Source of the DNA: an uncultured Bacteroides sp.
Lineage (GTDB): Bacteria > Bacteroidota > Bacteroidia > Bacteroidales > Bacteroidaceae
NCBI RefSeq assembly: GCF_958445495.1
Contig: NZ_CAUCSQ010000013.1
Span: 1 to 64,000, forward strand
Reading direction: 5' to 3'
Length of the DNA stretch: 64,000 nucleotides
Part shown: in pieces, positions 38,201-47,087 of the stretch
Layout: each line of letters begins with the position of its first letter
How positions within the stretch are numbered: position 1 is the first letter of the stretch
Made by a program: the position numbers and the translations under genes
Notes under the pieces: generated by a model
Database searches by the model: none
What the model saw: the letters and a program-made list of their open reading frames with translations, nothing else
What the model was told of the DNA's origin: nothing

Positions 38201-39328
38201 TTAGTCCTCCGGATATCCAACTCCGGAAAAGGTATAGCAAAAGAGAATTTGGACAAGGTATTCGACCGTTACAAGATTTTGGACTCTGTGGAACTGAACG
38301 GGAAAGGTTCCCGGAACGGGCTCGGACTGGCTATATGCAAAAGTATGGTGACCCTGCTGAACGGTCGGATTGACATTGAAAGTATCCCTGATAAACTTAC
38401 TACGTTTACCGTTAGCCTGCCGGAATTACCGCCGTCAGAACAGGAAAAGCCCCAAGAGGCGTACTCTACCGGGGAACTGGCATCTGACACGGAGCCTGTC
38501 AAGCTGGAAAAGACCGTTACAGATTTTGACCCCTCCAGACAGACAGTCATGATTATCGACGACGATCCATCCATGCTTTGGTTTGTCTCGGAAATTTTCG
38601 TCGACAAGTATAACGTATGTTCTTTCAGTCATGCCAAAGACGCTTTGGACAGCCTGGAAATAAGGCAACCGGACTTGATTATCTCGGATGTGATGATGCC
38701 TGACATCGACGGGCTTTCTTTCACTCACTGCATCAAGCAGAACAAACTGTGGAGCCATATACCGTTAATCCTGTTATCCGCCCTGCATCATGAGGACGAG
38801 CAGGTGAAAGGACTTGATTCGGGAGCCGACGCTTATATCACCAAGCCTTTTAATGTAAAGTACCTGGAAAAGATTGTTTACCGGCTGATAAAGCGGAAAT
38901 CCGAATTGAAAGAGTACTATAATTCCGTATTCAGTGCCTTCCAGATAGATAACGGAAACCTCGTACATAAAGAAGACCACGATTTCCTGAACAAGGTCAT
39001 GAAAATCATTGATGCCAACATCGAAAATCCGGACCTTTCCGTAGAGCTACTGAGCAATGAATTGGGATACAGCACCCGCCAGTTCTACCGGAAGCTGAAA
39101 CCGATAACGGAAAAGTCGCCGACGGACATTATCAGGGAATACCGCTTGACGGTAGCTGAACGTCTATTGTTGATAAAGAACCTCACCATTGAAGAAATCA
39201 TGGATAAAACAGGATTCACTAACCGAGGAACATTTTATAAGCTATTCTCCTCACGGTTTGGTATGCCGCCGCGCCAATACAGAGAACAGCAAAAGGAAAA
39301 TGTCGTGAAAGGCTCTCACAAACCGTAA
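35276..39328 (+). CDS. hybrid two-component system sensor-regulator (HTCS)
   Basis: A 1350-residue one-protein two-component system. Order: signal peptide (about 1-26), two seven-bladed propellers of Reg_prop repeats in the periplasm (about 30-680; NKDGLSNSAILSLYQDNRGV and similar), a Y_Y_Y domain (about 690-770), a membrane segment (about 780-802), HisKA with His838 in NITHEF (the residues after it, CTP, differ from the usual RTP), HATPase_c (about 940-1060), a receiver with phospho-acceptor Asp1138 in LIISDVMMPDIDGL, and an AraC-type HTH pair (about 1245-1345). It closes the PUL and is the probable activator acting on operators A, B and C after sensing a breakdown oligosaccharide. Confidence 0.96.
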   Translation: MKSKYAISRLLGIISILSCLPYMTHAYSLRQFSNKDGLSNSAILSLYQDNRGVIWIGSCDGLHTYDGNSIQIYSPSSSPKTLLSGNLINNVTETGKNILWVQTNYGLDRLDIKEQTSRSFAEFKDNRFMAKSKDNVLFTLKDDGYFYYYHQEKGMFQKLEIPQPAFEHILSIAIDENDMLWVFTSNNDNRCYRINKTRDGLSLSPKNLFKHSEKLRWVFPEERLVYFIDESYSLYEYDFNNQQQYFITDLKAEIEERGEVSSIIKQQNDYYIGFKSSGLIVLKYMPDQKIKYRIQPTEIHSGIFCLMKDKYQDIVWIGTDGQGVYMYFNDAFSISNTLLDTPVYQINNPVRALYYDNEQTLWIGTKGGGMLRFKEYSAETGTSVSFEHISTANSALTDNAVYCFTPGSMSKLWIGTENGINYYSYKSRQLKTFTVTADGRKVKYVHSIHEPNDTTLWISTVGEGIVKVILHPNTAFPTVKSATRIVLDDGRLASNYFFTSFQENDSLLWFGNRGYGAYQLNIETGKFTPYKFDSIVNSRTANDIFAIYKNKDGYWFATSSGLLHFAQNTSSYHNKIDLLSKNTAHGILEDQQNNIWISTNQGLVRFNPQTRTGQTYNRKNGLEVTEFSDGAFYKDVPTGTLFFGGTNGFVAIRPNACSITDYMPQISIKGLSVFGKECNIHDFLHEKEEKTVLRLDYSQNFFHIDFMAVDYINGNNYSYYYKLDEVSSQWIENGASPSAVFSNLSPGQYTLSVKYRNNINGKECAPQSFFIQITPPWYASDWAYVTYFILLAGFCILAVCQIIRKYRRKQARIIEKMNREKKEEIYESKLRFFTNITHEFCTPLTLIYGPCEKILTYPQSDPYICKYGKMIQQNAEKLNALILELLEFRRLETGNKTLSVQRQPVSDKLRNIAESFSELAENKKLDYRLDIQPDIEWNTDTGCFNKIVNNLISNAFKYTPEKGEIIVELKAEDGQLVLRISNSGKGIAKENLDKVFDRYKILDSVELNGKGSRNGLGLAICKSMVTLLNGRIDIESIPDKLTTFTVSLPELPPSEQEKPQEAYSTGELASDTEPVKLEKTVTDFDPSRQTVMIIDDDPSMLWFVSEIFVDKYNVCSFSHAKDALDSLEIRQPDLIISDVMMPDIDGLSFTHCIKQNKLWSHIPLILLSALHHEDEQVKGLDSGADAYITKPFNVKYLEKIVYRLIKRKSELKEYYNSVFSAFQIDNGNLVHKEDHDFLNKVMKIIDANIENPDLSVELLSNELGYSTRQFYRKLKPITEKSPTDIIREYRLTVAERLLLIKNLTIEEIMDKTGFTNRGTFYKLFSSRFGMPPRQYREQQKENVVKGSHKP

Positions 39329-39381
39329 AGGTGTGTCTCCGCATGTTTTTTCTGTTCCCCCGCTTGCCCGGGAGATTCATC

Positions 39382-41523
39382 TTACCGGACGATTTTCAAT
39401 TCCCGTACAAGATGGTCCGCCTTGCCGTATTTCTCCATGATAAAGAGCATATAGCGTACATCCACGCCGATACAGCGCTGCAAGTCCGGTTCAAATACGA
39501 TATCGCTGCTCATCGCCTCCCAGTTGCCGTCGAAAGCCAGCCCCAGCAACTCGCCTTCGGCATTGAACATGGCGCTACCGGAATTACCTCCCGTAATGTC
39601 ATTATTGGAGATGAAGCAAACATTCATACCTCCCTGTTCATTGGCATATCTCCCGAAATCACCGGAAGAGAGCAACCTTAACAACTCCGGCTGAACAGCA
39701 AAGTCAATCTCTCCTTCATGTTCTTTCACTTTCTCGAAAATACCCTTCACCGTCGTATAATAATCATAGGCAGCCCCGTCAAAAGGGGTATAACCACCAA
39801 CAGTCCCAAAACTCAGCCTCATCGTTGAATTAGCGTCCGGGTAGAAATTTCGGTCGGCATACATGCGGCGCATGGCGGCATTGAACATCCGTTCACCCCG
39901 CTCTATCTGTTCGGAAGCCTCGGAAATACCTTGGTTCATCTCATAGTATTTTACAATCAAGTCCAGGCTCAGGGAAACCGCCGGATCATCTATCAAGTTA
40001 TAGGTGGTATCCCGCTCCAAAAAACGTTTCAGGCCTTTGGGAGAGGTAATGTCGGAAGAGGCGTACAATGAGTCTACATAAGTCCGGATATTCCCACCGT
40101 AAAGCGTATCTATCTTTTCATACATGGCGGGTAAATATTTCCTGTCCACTTTAGACCGGTATTCCTTGAGCATGGCGGCAAAAACTTCCTTATCAATGGA
40201 GAGGTCGAGATTTTCATATTTCTCCAGCAGTTTCTTCATGCGAGAGACAACCTGTTTCTCTTCCGCCTCAAAGTCGAAATTCAGAATTTCAAGCGCGAGC
40301 TGCACCAATTCCGGGCCATTGATAAACGACTCGCCGAAATATGCCAACGCCCGGTTGGTCTCACGGCGGTTGCCATAACCCAATTCCAAGGAGGAAAACA
40401 GGCGAATCAGTTTCTCCCTCTCTTCCGGACGGGATTGAATCCAGTCACGCAGCACGGTCTCGGCCGCCCGCTTCTTTTCCAATACTTTCAAGTGCCTGAT
40501 GGCTTTGTTCGTCCCGATGCTGTTTTTCCAGTAATTGGAACTTTCATCATATTTCGATGCGTATTTGATACGGATGTCCGGACGGCGGTCCATCTCCCGC
40601 TTCCAAATTGCCTGTTTCACTCCCCGCACGTCAATCATAGCCTGGTTTATTCCATTCATCATCTCTTCGATACCGTATGAAGAGAGATAGCGTTCCGTGC
40701 TTCCCGGATAACCGAGGGTCATGCAGAAGGAACCCTCCTCATATCCGCCCAAAGAAATCGGAGCGACATATTCGGGACGGTACGGAACATTCTCCGGAGA
40801 ATAATCCGCCGGGTTGTTACGGGTATCGGCATAAATGCGGAATACGCTGAAATCACCGGTATGGCGCGGCCACATCCAGTTATCCGTGTCCCACCCGAAC
40901 TTACCGACAGAAGAGGGAGGGGCAAAAACCAGGCGGACGTCATTATAGTCACGGTAGACTGAAAGCCAGAACTCATTTCCCGCATAATAGGCATCAACAA
41001 TCCCAGTGAGCGTAGAATCTTTCTCCGATACTTCCATACCAATGGCATTCATTACAGAATCGACTGCCGCTTGGCGTTCGGATTCGGTCTTGGCATGCCT
41101 AGCGACGGACAATACCCGTTTGGTTACATTTTCCGTGCGAAGCAAGAAACGGACATACAATTCAGGATTCGGCAATTCTTCTTCAAGGCTGCGAGCCACG
41201 AAACCGTCTTTCAGATAATCGTGTTCTACGGAAGAGTGCTGCTGGATGCTACTGAAACCGCAATGATGATTGGTGAACACCAAACCGTCTTCCGACACCA
41301 CCACGCCCGAACAAAAGCCCCCAAAGCTGACTACGGCATCCGCAAGGGAGGGCTTTCTCGGATTATATATTTTATTTACGGGCATCTGCAGTCCGAGTTC
41401 TCTCATTACACGGTCTGTCTGTTTATCCTTCCGGAGATTTCCCAATAACCACATTCCCTCGTCTGCCCAAACGGAGGACAGACAAAGGAAAAGGGTAATC
41501 ATTGCGGTTAGTCTGAATTTCAT
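39382..41523 (-). CDS. S46 family dipeptidyl-peptidase (DPP7/DPP11 type)
   Basis: A 713-residue secreted serine peptidase. The signal ends at VWA (residue 20), followed by DEGMWLL, the usual mature start. The chymotrypsin-like catalytic residues are visible: His in FTNHHCG (residues 83-89), Asp in the WPRHTGDFSVFRIYAD segment (about 220-235) and Ser in TGGNSGSAMF near residue 645. The family removes dipeptides from the N-terminus of peptides in the periplasm; DPP7 and DPP11 differ in P1 preference, and the class was not decided here. It ends a minus-strand set (RuvB, flippase, DUF389, S46) and converges with the HTCS gene, with 53 nt between them. Confidence 0.92.
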   Translation of the reverse strand: MKFRLTAMITLFLCLSSVWADEGMWLLGNLRKDKQTDRVMRELGLQMPVNKIYNPRKPSLADAVVSFGGFCSGVVVSEDGLVFTNHHCGFSSIQQHSSVEHDYLKDGFVARSLEEELPNPELYVRFLLRTENVTKRVLSVARHAKTESERQAAVDSVMNAIGMEVSEKDSTLTGIVDAYYAGNEFWLSVYRDYNDVRLVFAPPSSVGKFGWDTDNWMWPRHTGDFSVFRIYADTRNNPADYSPENVPYRPEYVAPISLGGYEEGSFCMTLGYPGSTERYLSSYGIEEMMNGINQAMIDVRGVKQAIWKREMDRRPDIRIKYASKYDESSNYWKNSIGTNKAIRHLKVLEKKRAAETVLRDWIQSRPEEREKLIRLFSSLELGYGNRRETNRALAYFGESFINGPELVQLALEILNFDFEAEEKQVVSRMKKLLEKYENLDLSIDKEVFAAMLKEYRSKVDRKYLPAMYEKIDTLYGGNIRTYVDSLYASSDITSPKGLKRFLERDTTYNLIDDPAVSLSLDLIVKYYEMNQGISEASEQIERGERMFNAAMRRMYADRNFYPDANSTMRLSFGTVGGYTPFDGAAYDYYTTVKGIFEKVKEHEGEIDFAVQPELLRLLSSGDFGRYANEQGGMNVCFISNNDITGGNSGSAMFNAEGELLGLAFDGNWEAMSSDIVFEPDLQRCIGVDVRYMLFIMEKYGKADHLVRELKIVR

Positions 41524-41541
41524 GTCTTTATTTTTAATTCT

Positions 41542-42897
41542 TTATTCTGTAATCAGCCTTAACTTCTTCGTTCCCACCCGTGCTTTCAGCCATTCGCCGA
41601 CTTTCTCTTTCTCAACAGTCGTCGGGGGTTTAGCAAACTTCAAGACGGCCAGTGTCACCGTATCTGTTTTCATCGAATCGACCCGTACTTCAAGCGAATG
41701 AGCGATAGAAAGCGTAGTGACGGAAGGATAGAGCACCTTTAGTTCGGGAACCAACGTACTGCTCATCTCATCATAAATCTTATATTGCTTAAGGGTCTCC
41801 TCCAATTGCGAAATCCTCACTTTCTGCTCCTGTAATCGTTGCTCGCTGTTTTTATAAAAGTCTTCCATCACCATGGCGCGTATGGAAGAGACGTCTACCG
41901 CTTCGTTGTTCATGCCTTGCAACACCACCAGTTTCGTATCTTCCAGCTTATATTCTTTCAGCTTGCTGCGGGCGATGGAAATCGAAGCGTCCGGCACTTC
42001 CGGCCCTATCAGTACCACGCGGACTTCCTTATGTTCATAATCTACTTTCTTGTCAAGTACCTGCGTGTTTTCGAAGGCTAGTTGCTCATTGATAAAACGA
42101 TTGGCAGCCGCTTCATAAAAAGTGCCTTTAATAATACCGAATGTCAGGTAAACTGCCGGACACATCGTCAAGACCACAATCAGGATGATATATTTGCGTA
42201 CCGTCTTCTCACGGGTTTTATCCACAAACTCTTTCCGCTGGAAATGCATAACCCGGACACCGATAAAAGTAGCCAGGCTGATAAACACCGAATTGATGAA
42301 ATAAAGATAGAAAGCGCCCAGGAAATAAATGAGATTGCCCGATGCCAGCCCGTATCCCGCCGTGCAAAGCGGAGGCATCAACGCGGTAGCGATAGCGACT
42401 CCCGGAATCACATTTCCCTTTTCTTTCGTCGAAAGCGCCACGACACCTGCTAAGCCGCCGAAAAGGGCGATGAAGACGTCATAGATGGTAGGCGAAGTAC
42501 GCGCCAGCAATTCGGACTGCGAACCGGCAATGGGGGCGAGCAAGAAGAAGACCGTTGCTGTTGTCACACTGAAAGCGGTCGTTATGAAGAAACTCTTTAA
42601 AGAGCGTTTCATCAGCTCGAAATCGTTCAACCCGACGGAAAGCCCGACGCCCATGATAGGCCCCATCAGCGGTGAAATCAGCATGGCGCCGATAATCACA
42701 GCGGTAGAGTTCACATTCAGTCCGAGCGACGCCATGAATATGGCAAAGATAAGAATCCACAGGTTAGCTCCTTTAAACTCGACTCCTTTACGGATGGAAT
42801 CGACTGTCTCCATTTCATTGTCCTTATCTTTCTTCAAATCCAGGTACTCGCTCAGAAAGGATTTGACGGCAAACTTATTACGGTCATCTGTTTTCAT
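41542..42897 (-). CDS. DUF389 (TIGR00341) membrane protein
   Basis: A 451-residue protein. Six or more hydrophobic segments lie between about 45 and 250, including the conserved TAVIIGAMLISPLMGPIMGVG motif (about 65-85) and GVAIATALMPPLCTAGYGL (about 178-196). The C-terminal 200 residues are soluble, with an OSCP/BON-like QLAFENTQVLDKKVDYEHKE part and a predicted coiled coil (RLQEQKVRISQLEETLKQY). The family function is unsettled. The start lies 2 nt from the flippase stop and its stop is 18 nt before the S46 gene, so it is co-transcribed. Confidence 0.88.
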   Translation of the reverse strand: MKTDDRNKFAVKSFLSEYLDLKKDKDNEMETVDSIRKGVEFKGANLWILIFAIFMASLGLNVNSTAVIIGAMLISPLMGPIMGVGLSVGLNDFELMKRSLKSFFITTAFSVTTATVFFLLAPIAGSQSELLARTSPTIYDVFIALFGGLAGVVALSTKEKGNVIPGVAIATALMPPLCTAGYGLASGNLIYFLGAFYLYFINSVFISLATFIGVRVMHFQRKEFVDKTREKTVRKYIILIVVLTMCPAVYLTFGIIKGTFYEAAANRFINEQLAFENTQVLDKKVDYEHKEVRVVLIGPEVPDASISIARSKLKEYKLEDTKLVVLQGMNNEAVDVSSIRAMVMEDFYKNSEQRLQEQKVRISQLEETLKQYKIYDEMSSTLVPELKVLYPSVTTLSIAHSLEVRVDSMKTDTVTLAVLKFAKPPTTVEKEKVGEWLKARVGTKKLRLITE

Positions 42898-42899
42898 AG

Positions 42900-44396
42900 T
42901 TATTTATTTTTTATCAATCGGTTAATAACAGGTATCTGTTCCAGCGGCAAATCTTTCTTAACGATATATGCGAGGAACAACAGCAAAAGCAAAGTACGGA
43001 AAGCCAGACGGAGCACAAGGTTCGGAATCGGGACTTGCTCTCCAAGCAGGTATAACGCCGCAGCAAGCAGAATGTAAATTCCGAGGTTCTTCAAGTCATA
43101 CCGTATCGGATATTTTTTCTGCCCCATCCAGTAAGACAACAACACAATCACGCCGTATCCGGCAACGGAGGCCCATGCGGAAGCGACATATCCATAAACC
43201 GGCACAAACAAAATGTTCATCGTCACGATAACGACACAGCCTATCAGCGAGAAGTAGGCTCCCCACTGCGTTTCGTCCGTCAGCTTATACCAGAAAGAAA
43301 GGTTGAAGTAAATCCCCTTGCATATTTCCGCAAGCATCACGATAGCTACCACTCCCAAGCCTTCCCAATATCCTCTCGCTACCAGATAACGTAACAAATC
43401 GAGGTAGAACATCACGGCGAGAAAAGCCAGCAACGAGAAAATAAGAAAGTATTTCATAGCTGCCGCATACATCTTGCGGTTGTCTCCTTCGTTGCTCTTT
43501 CCGAAGACAAACGGCTCGTAAGCATAGCGGAAAGCCTGTGTAAATAGTGCCATCACCATCGCAATCTTACTGGTGGCAGCATAAATTCCCAGCTGTACGA
43601 GCCCTTCCTGGCGGTCTGCGAACAGAAAGGGATAAATCATTTTATCCACCGTCTGGTTCAGAATGCCGACCAGCCCAAGTATCAGTATCGGGAAAGAATA
43701 CACGACCATCCGTTTCAGCAACGCCTTATCCAACTTGTAGGCGAAACCTCTCAACTCCGGAATGAAAAAGAACATCTGCACAGCCGAGACAATCAGATTG
43801 CTGACGAAGATGTAACCGACTAGGTAGTCTGGCTCATAGAACCACGAGACAGTTTCCGGGGCACGGACGTTCAGCCATGGGCATACCAACAGAAAGAATA
43901 CATTCAGGCCAATACCGCCGACAATGGAAAACAATTTGATAGCCGCAAACTTAATCGGACGTTTCTTATATCGCAAATAGGCGAAAGGAATACACTGGAA
44001 AGAGTCTAAGGCTACGACAACCGCCATCATCGCAATGAACTCCGGATGACTGCCATAATCCAGCAGGTCGGCAACGGGCTGTAGGAAAAGCAGGCAGAGC
44101 AGGACGAACACCAACGAGACTCCTCCCACCGAAAGCAGGGAATTGGCATATACCTTCATCGGTTCTTCTCCCGATTTATTCACAAAACGGAAAAATCCGG
44201 TCTCCATACCGAACGTCAGCAGCACTAGCATCAAGGCTGTGTACGCATAGACATTCGACACCACTCCATACCCTCCGGTAGAAGCCGGCAGAACTGCCGT
44301 ATACAGCGGGACCAACATATAATTGAGGAACCGGCCGATAATGCTGCTCAATCCGTAAATCGCCGTATCTTTTACTAATGATTTTAATCCAGACAT
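42900..44396 (-). CDS. polysaccharide/oligosaccharide flippase (MOP superfamily, Wzx-like)
   Basis: A 498-residue membrane protein with about 14 hydrophobic segments. The start at 44396 (MSGLKSLVKDTAIYGLSSII) is chosen because it matches the normal N-terminus of the family; a longer frame to 44480 would add an Arg-rich, unlikely extension. The first helix pair with RFLNYMLVPLYTAVL and the paired Arg/Lys loops fit polysaccharide_synt/MatE proteins that flip lipid-linked sugars across the inner membrane. No glycosyltransferases are near it, so its partner pathway is elsewhere. It lies between RuvB and DUF389. Confidence 0.88.
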   Translation of the reverse strand: MSGLKSLVKDTAIYGLSSIIGRFLNYMLVPLYTAVLPASTGGYGVVSNVYAYTALMLVLLTFGMETGFFRFVNKSGEEPMKVYANSLLSVGGVSLVFVLLCLLFLQPVADLLDYGSHPEFIAMMAVVVALDSFQCIPFAYLRYKKRPIKFAAIKLFSIVGGIGLNVFFLLVCPWLNVRAPETVSWFYEPDYLVGYIFVSNLIVSAVQMFFFIPELRGFAYKLDKALLKRMVVYSFPILILGLVGILNQTVDKMIYPFLFADRQEGLVQLGIYAATSKIAMVMALFTQAFRYAYEPFVFGKSNEGDNRKMYAAAMKYFLIFSLLAFLAVMFYLDLLRYLVARGYWEGLGVVAIVMLAEICKGIYFNLSFWYKLTDETQWGAYFSLIGCVVIVTMNILFVPVYGYVASAWASVAGYGVIVLLSYWMGQKKYPIRYDLKNLGIYILLAAALYLLGEQVPIPNLVLRLAFRTLLLLLFLAYIVKKDLPLEQIPVINRLIKNK

Positions 44397-44548
44397 GTTT
44401 GTTTCAGTAATTATTATTCGTGCCGGGCCGACGTTTCTTCTGCTGCTGAACCTCCTCCGGAGGATATGAAAATACGCCATTGCGTCATCATCCTATTCTG
44501 TTTCATCACGTTCTTCACTTGCATTTCACATGGTCGACATAGCCCTTA

Positions 44549-45580
44549 TCAGTCATTGAACAGCGTCTTCTGGCTGTTATAAAGGCTTTTTCCCAGATGC
44601 TTATAAGCGAGCTCGGTCACTTCACGCCCACGGGGAGTACGCTTCATGAACCCTTCTTTTATCAAGAAAGGCTCGTAAACTTCCTCGATGGTTCCCGCAT
44701 CTTCCCCTAAAGCGGTGGCAATGGTGGTGATACCCACCGGTCCTCCTTTGAACTTGTCTATAATCGTGCAAAGTATCTTATTGTCTATCTCATCCAAGCC
44801 GTACTTGTCAATATTCAACGCTTCCAAGGCGAACCGGGCTATTTCCGTATCAATGGAACCGGAACCTTTCACCTGTGCGAAATCACGCACCCGGCGGAGC
44901 AATGCATTGGCGATACGGGGCGTTCCACGGCTCCTGGAGGCAATCTCCGAAGCGGCATGTACCGAACAGGGCACATCCAATATGGAAGCGGAACGGCGGA
45001 TGATGCTGCTCAGGATATCGTCATCATAGTACTCCAGATGAAGATTAATGCCGAAACGCGCACGGAGAGGTGCTGTCAACAACCCACTGCGTGTCGTCGC
45101 ACCGACCAAGGTGAACGGGTTTAAATCAATCTGGATACTACGCGCCGAAGGTCCTTTATCAATCATGATGTCAATGCGATAATCCTCCATGGCAGAATAT
45201 AGGTATTCCTCTACCACGGGTGACAGGCGATGGATTTCATCGATAAAGAGCACATCATTCGGTTCAAGGCTGGTTAACACTCCCGCCAAATCTCCCGGCT
45301 TGTCGAGTACCGGACCTGAAGTCACTTTAAAGCCGACTCCCAATTCATTGGCGATGATATTCGAAAGAGTTGTTTTCCCCAGCCCGGGAGGGCCATGCAG
45401 CAGGACATGATCGAGCGCCTCACCGCGCAAGCGTGCCGCTTTCACAAAGATGCGGAGATTTTCCACTACTTTGTCCTGTCCGCTGAAATCTTCAAAACTC
45501 AGCGGACGAAGAGCATTCTCGAAGTCCCGTTCCTTTGAAGTAAGTTGGTGTTCACGTATGTTAAAATCTTCCTGTTCCAT
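44549..45580 (-). CDS. ruvB: Holliday junction branch migration DNA helicase RuvB
   Basis: A 343-residue AAA+ ATPase with typical RuvB length. RPLSFEDFSGQDKV opens the fold; Walker A is GPPGLGKTT (about 64-72), Walker B is DVLFIDEIHRLSP, sensor 1 lies in LVGATTRSGLLTAPLRARFG, and the C-terminal winged helix holds KGGPVGITTIATALGED and ends with TPRGREVTELAYKHLG. It works with RuvA (not in this window) in recombination repair. A TATCTTTG box lies 22 nt before the start. The 152-nt gap to the flippase leaves co-transcription open. Confidence 0.98.
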   Translation of the reverse strand: MEQEDFNIREHQLTSKERDFENALRPLSFEDFSGQDKVVENLRIFVKAARLRGEALDHVLLHGPPGLGKTTLSNIIANELGVGFKVTSGPVLDKPGDLAGVLTSLEPNDVLFIDEIHRLSPVVEEYLYSAMEDYRIDIMIDKGPSARSIQIDLNPFTLVGATTRSGLLTAPLRARFGINLHLEYYDDDILSSIIRRSASILDVPCSVHAASEIASRSRGTPRIANALLRRVRDFAQVKGSGSIDTEIARFALEALNIDKYGLDEIDNKILCTIIDKFKGGPVGITTIATALGEDAGTIEEVYEPFLIKEGFMKRTPRGREVTELAYKHLGKSLYNSQKTLFND

Positions 45581-45601
45581 TTATTTCTTGAAAGTAGGAG
45601 A

Positions 45602-45609
45602 CAAAGATA
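45602..45609 (-). promoter_or_regulatory. -7 box for ruvB
   Basis: On the minus strand TATCTTTG, 22 nt upstream of the ruvB ATG. It matches TAnnTTTG. Confidence 0.55.
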
Positions 45610-45795
45610 GAGAAATCCATTCATTTTCGATACAGAAATACAAATAAAAACTCCGGATACATTCTAAACGTGAATGTCCGAAGGGCTGACGACATACCGG
45701 CACAGTCCGTCCGTCGGGCACACAAAGAGACTGTCATACCCGCTGCCGGCATGCAACCTTTCAGCCTGTTATTAGTTTATTTGAAACGTAATAAC

Positions 45796-45803
45796 TACCT
45801 TTG
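45796..45803 (+). promoter_or_regulatory. -7 box for the spmAB-ybeY unit
   Basis: TACCTTTG fits TAnnTTTG, 35 nt before the ATG at 45839, in the divergent gap with ruvB. Confidence 0.55.
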
Positions 45804-45838
45804 CATCTTTATATACACGTACATACACGCTATCGACT

Positions 45839-47071
45839 ATGGTTCTGAATTACATTTGGATAGGATTTTTCATCATTGCTTTCATCATCGCTCTCATAAA
45901 AGTAATTTTTCTGGGAGATACGGAAATATTCACGACTATCATAAACTCCACATTCGACTCTTCGAAAACCGCTTTCGAGATATCTCTCGGATTGACAGGA
46001 GTACTGGCACTCTGGCTGGGCATCATGAAAATCGGAGAGAACAGCGGACTGATTCACGCTCTGGCACATTTTCTCAGCCCGGTGCTCTGCCGGCTATTTC
46101 CGGACATTCCCAAAGGGCATCCGGTATTAGGCTCCATCTTCATGAATATGTCCGCCAACATGCTCGGCTTGGACAATGCCGCTACCCCACTGGGACTGAA
46201 AGCCATGAAAGAGTTGCAGGAACTGAACCCGAAAAAAGACACCGCTTCCAACCCGATGATTATGTTTCTGGTGATTAACACTTCCGGTCTCATCATCATT
46301 CCGGTTAGTATCATGGTCTATCGCGCACAGATGGGAGCCGCACAACCCACAGATGTATTTATCCCTATCCTGATAAGTACTTTCATTTCAACGCTCGCCG
46401 GGGTAACGGCAGTCAGCATTACCCAAAGAATTAATCTGCTCAACAAGCCCATCCTTCTCCTGACAGGAGCCGTCTGCCTCTTTTTTTCCGCTCTGATTTA
46501 TCTGTTCCTGAATGTCTCACGCGAACAGATGGGCACATATTCCACGCTAGCGGCCAACATTCTTCTATATAGTGTTATTATTCTGTTTATCCTGACGGGT
46601 GTCAGAAAAAAAATCAACGTATATGATTCTTTTGTGGAAGGAGCTAAGGAAGGGTTTACGACAGCTATCCGAATCATCCCCTATCTGGTTGCTTTCCTAG
46701 TGGGAATCGCCGTATTCCGTACTTCGGGAGCAATGGATTTCCTAGTGGGAGGCATCGGTTATATCGTAGGTTTATGTGGAATTGACACGAGTTTTGTAGG
46801 GGCATTACCTACCGCACTGATGAAATCACTCAGTGGAAGCGGCGCAAATGGGCTGATGATTGACGCAATGAAAGAGATGGGGCCGGATTCGTTCGTAGGG
46901 CGTATGAGTTGTGTCGTACGCGGAGCTTCGGACACGACATTTTACATCTTGGCCGTTTATTTCGGTAGTGTGGGAATCACCAAGACCCGCAATGCGGTCA
47001 CCTGTGGTCTGATTGCCGATTTTTCCGGTATCATCGCCGCAATCTTAATCAGTTATTTATTTTTCTACTAA
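45839..47071 (+). CDS. SpmA-SpmB-like fusion membrane protein (nucleoside recognition/Gate domains)
   Basis: A 410-residue protein in which the two Bacillus spore-maturation proteins SpmA and SpmB are joined. The N-terminal half (about 1-200) has the SpmA-like NMSANMLGLDNAATPLGLKA segment; the C-terminal half (about 235-410) has the SpmB-like YLVAFLVGIAVFRTSGAMD and SGSGANGLMIDAM. Eight to ten membrane segments are seen. Fused forms are usual in Bacteroidota, which do not sporulate, so a general transport or envelope role is inferred. YbeY starts 16 nt after the stop. Confidence 0.87.
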   Translation: MVLNYIWIGFFIIAFIIALIKVIFLGDTEIFTTIINSTFDSSKTAFEISLGLTGVLALWLGIMKIGENSGLIHALAHFLSPVLCRLFPDIPKGHPVLGSIFMNMSANMLGLDNAATPLGLKAMKELQELNPKKDTASNPMIMFLVINTSGLIIIPVSIMVYRAQMGAAQPTDVFIPILISTFISTLAGVTAVSITQRINLLNKPILLLTGAVCLFFSALIYLFLNVSREQMGTYSTLAANILLYSVIILFILTGVRKKINVYDSFVEGAKEGFTTAIRIIPYLVAFLVGIAVFRTSGAMDFLVGGIGYIVGLCGIDTSFVGALPTALMKSLSGSGANGLMIDAMKEMGPDSFVGRMSCVVRGASDTTFYILAVYFGSVGITKTRNAVTCGLIADFSGIIAAILISYLFFY

Positions 47072-47087
47072 ATCATATCATTCAATT

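Noticed and set aside
44397..44480. 28-residue extension of the flippase
   Set aside because: Arg-rich and unlike flippase N-termini; MSGLKSL at 44396 begins the conserved first helix.
45670..46278. 202-codon frame overlapping the SpmAB fusion start
   Set aside because: It is an out-of-frame shadow of the SpmAB gene and has low-complexity His/Arg-rich composition.
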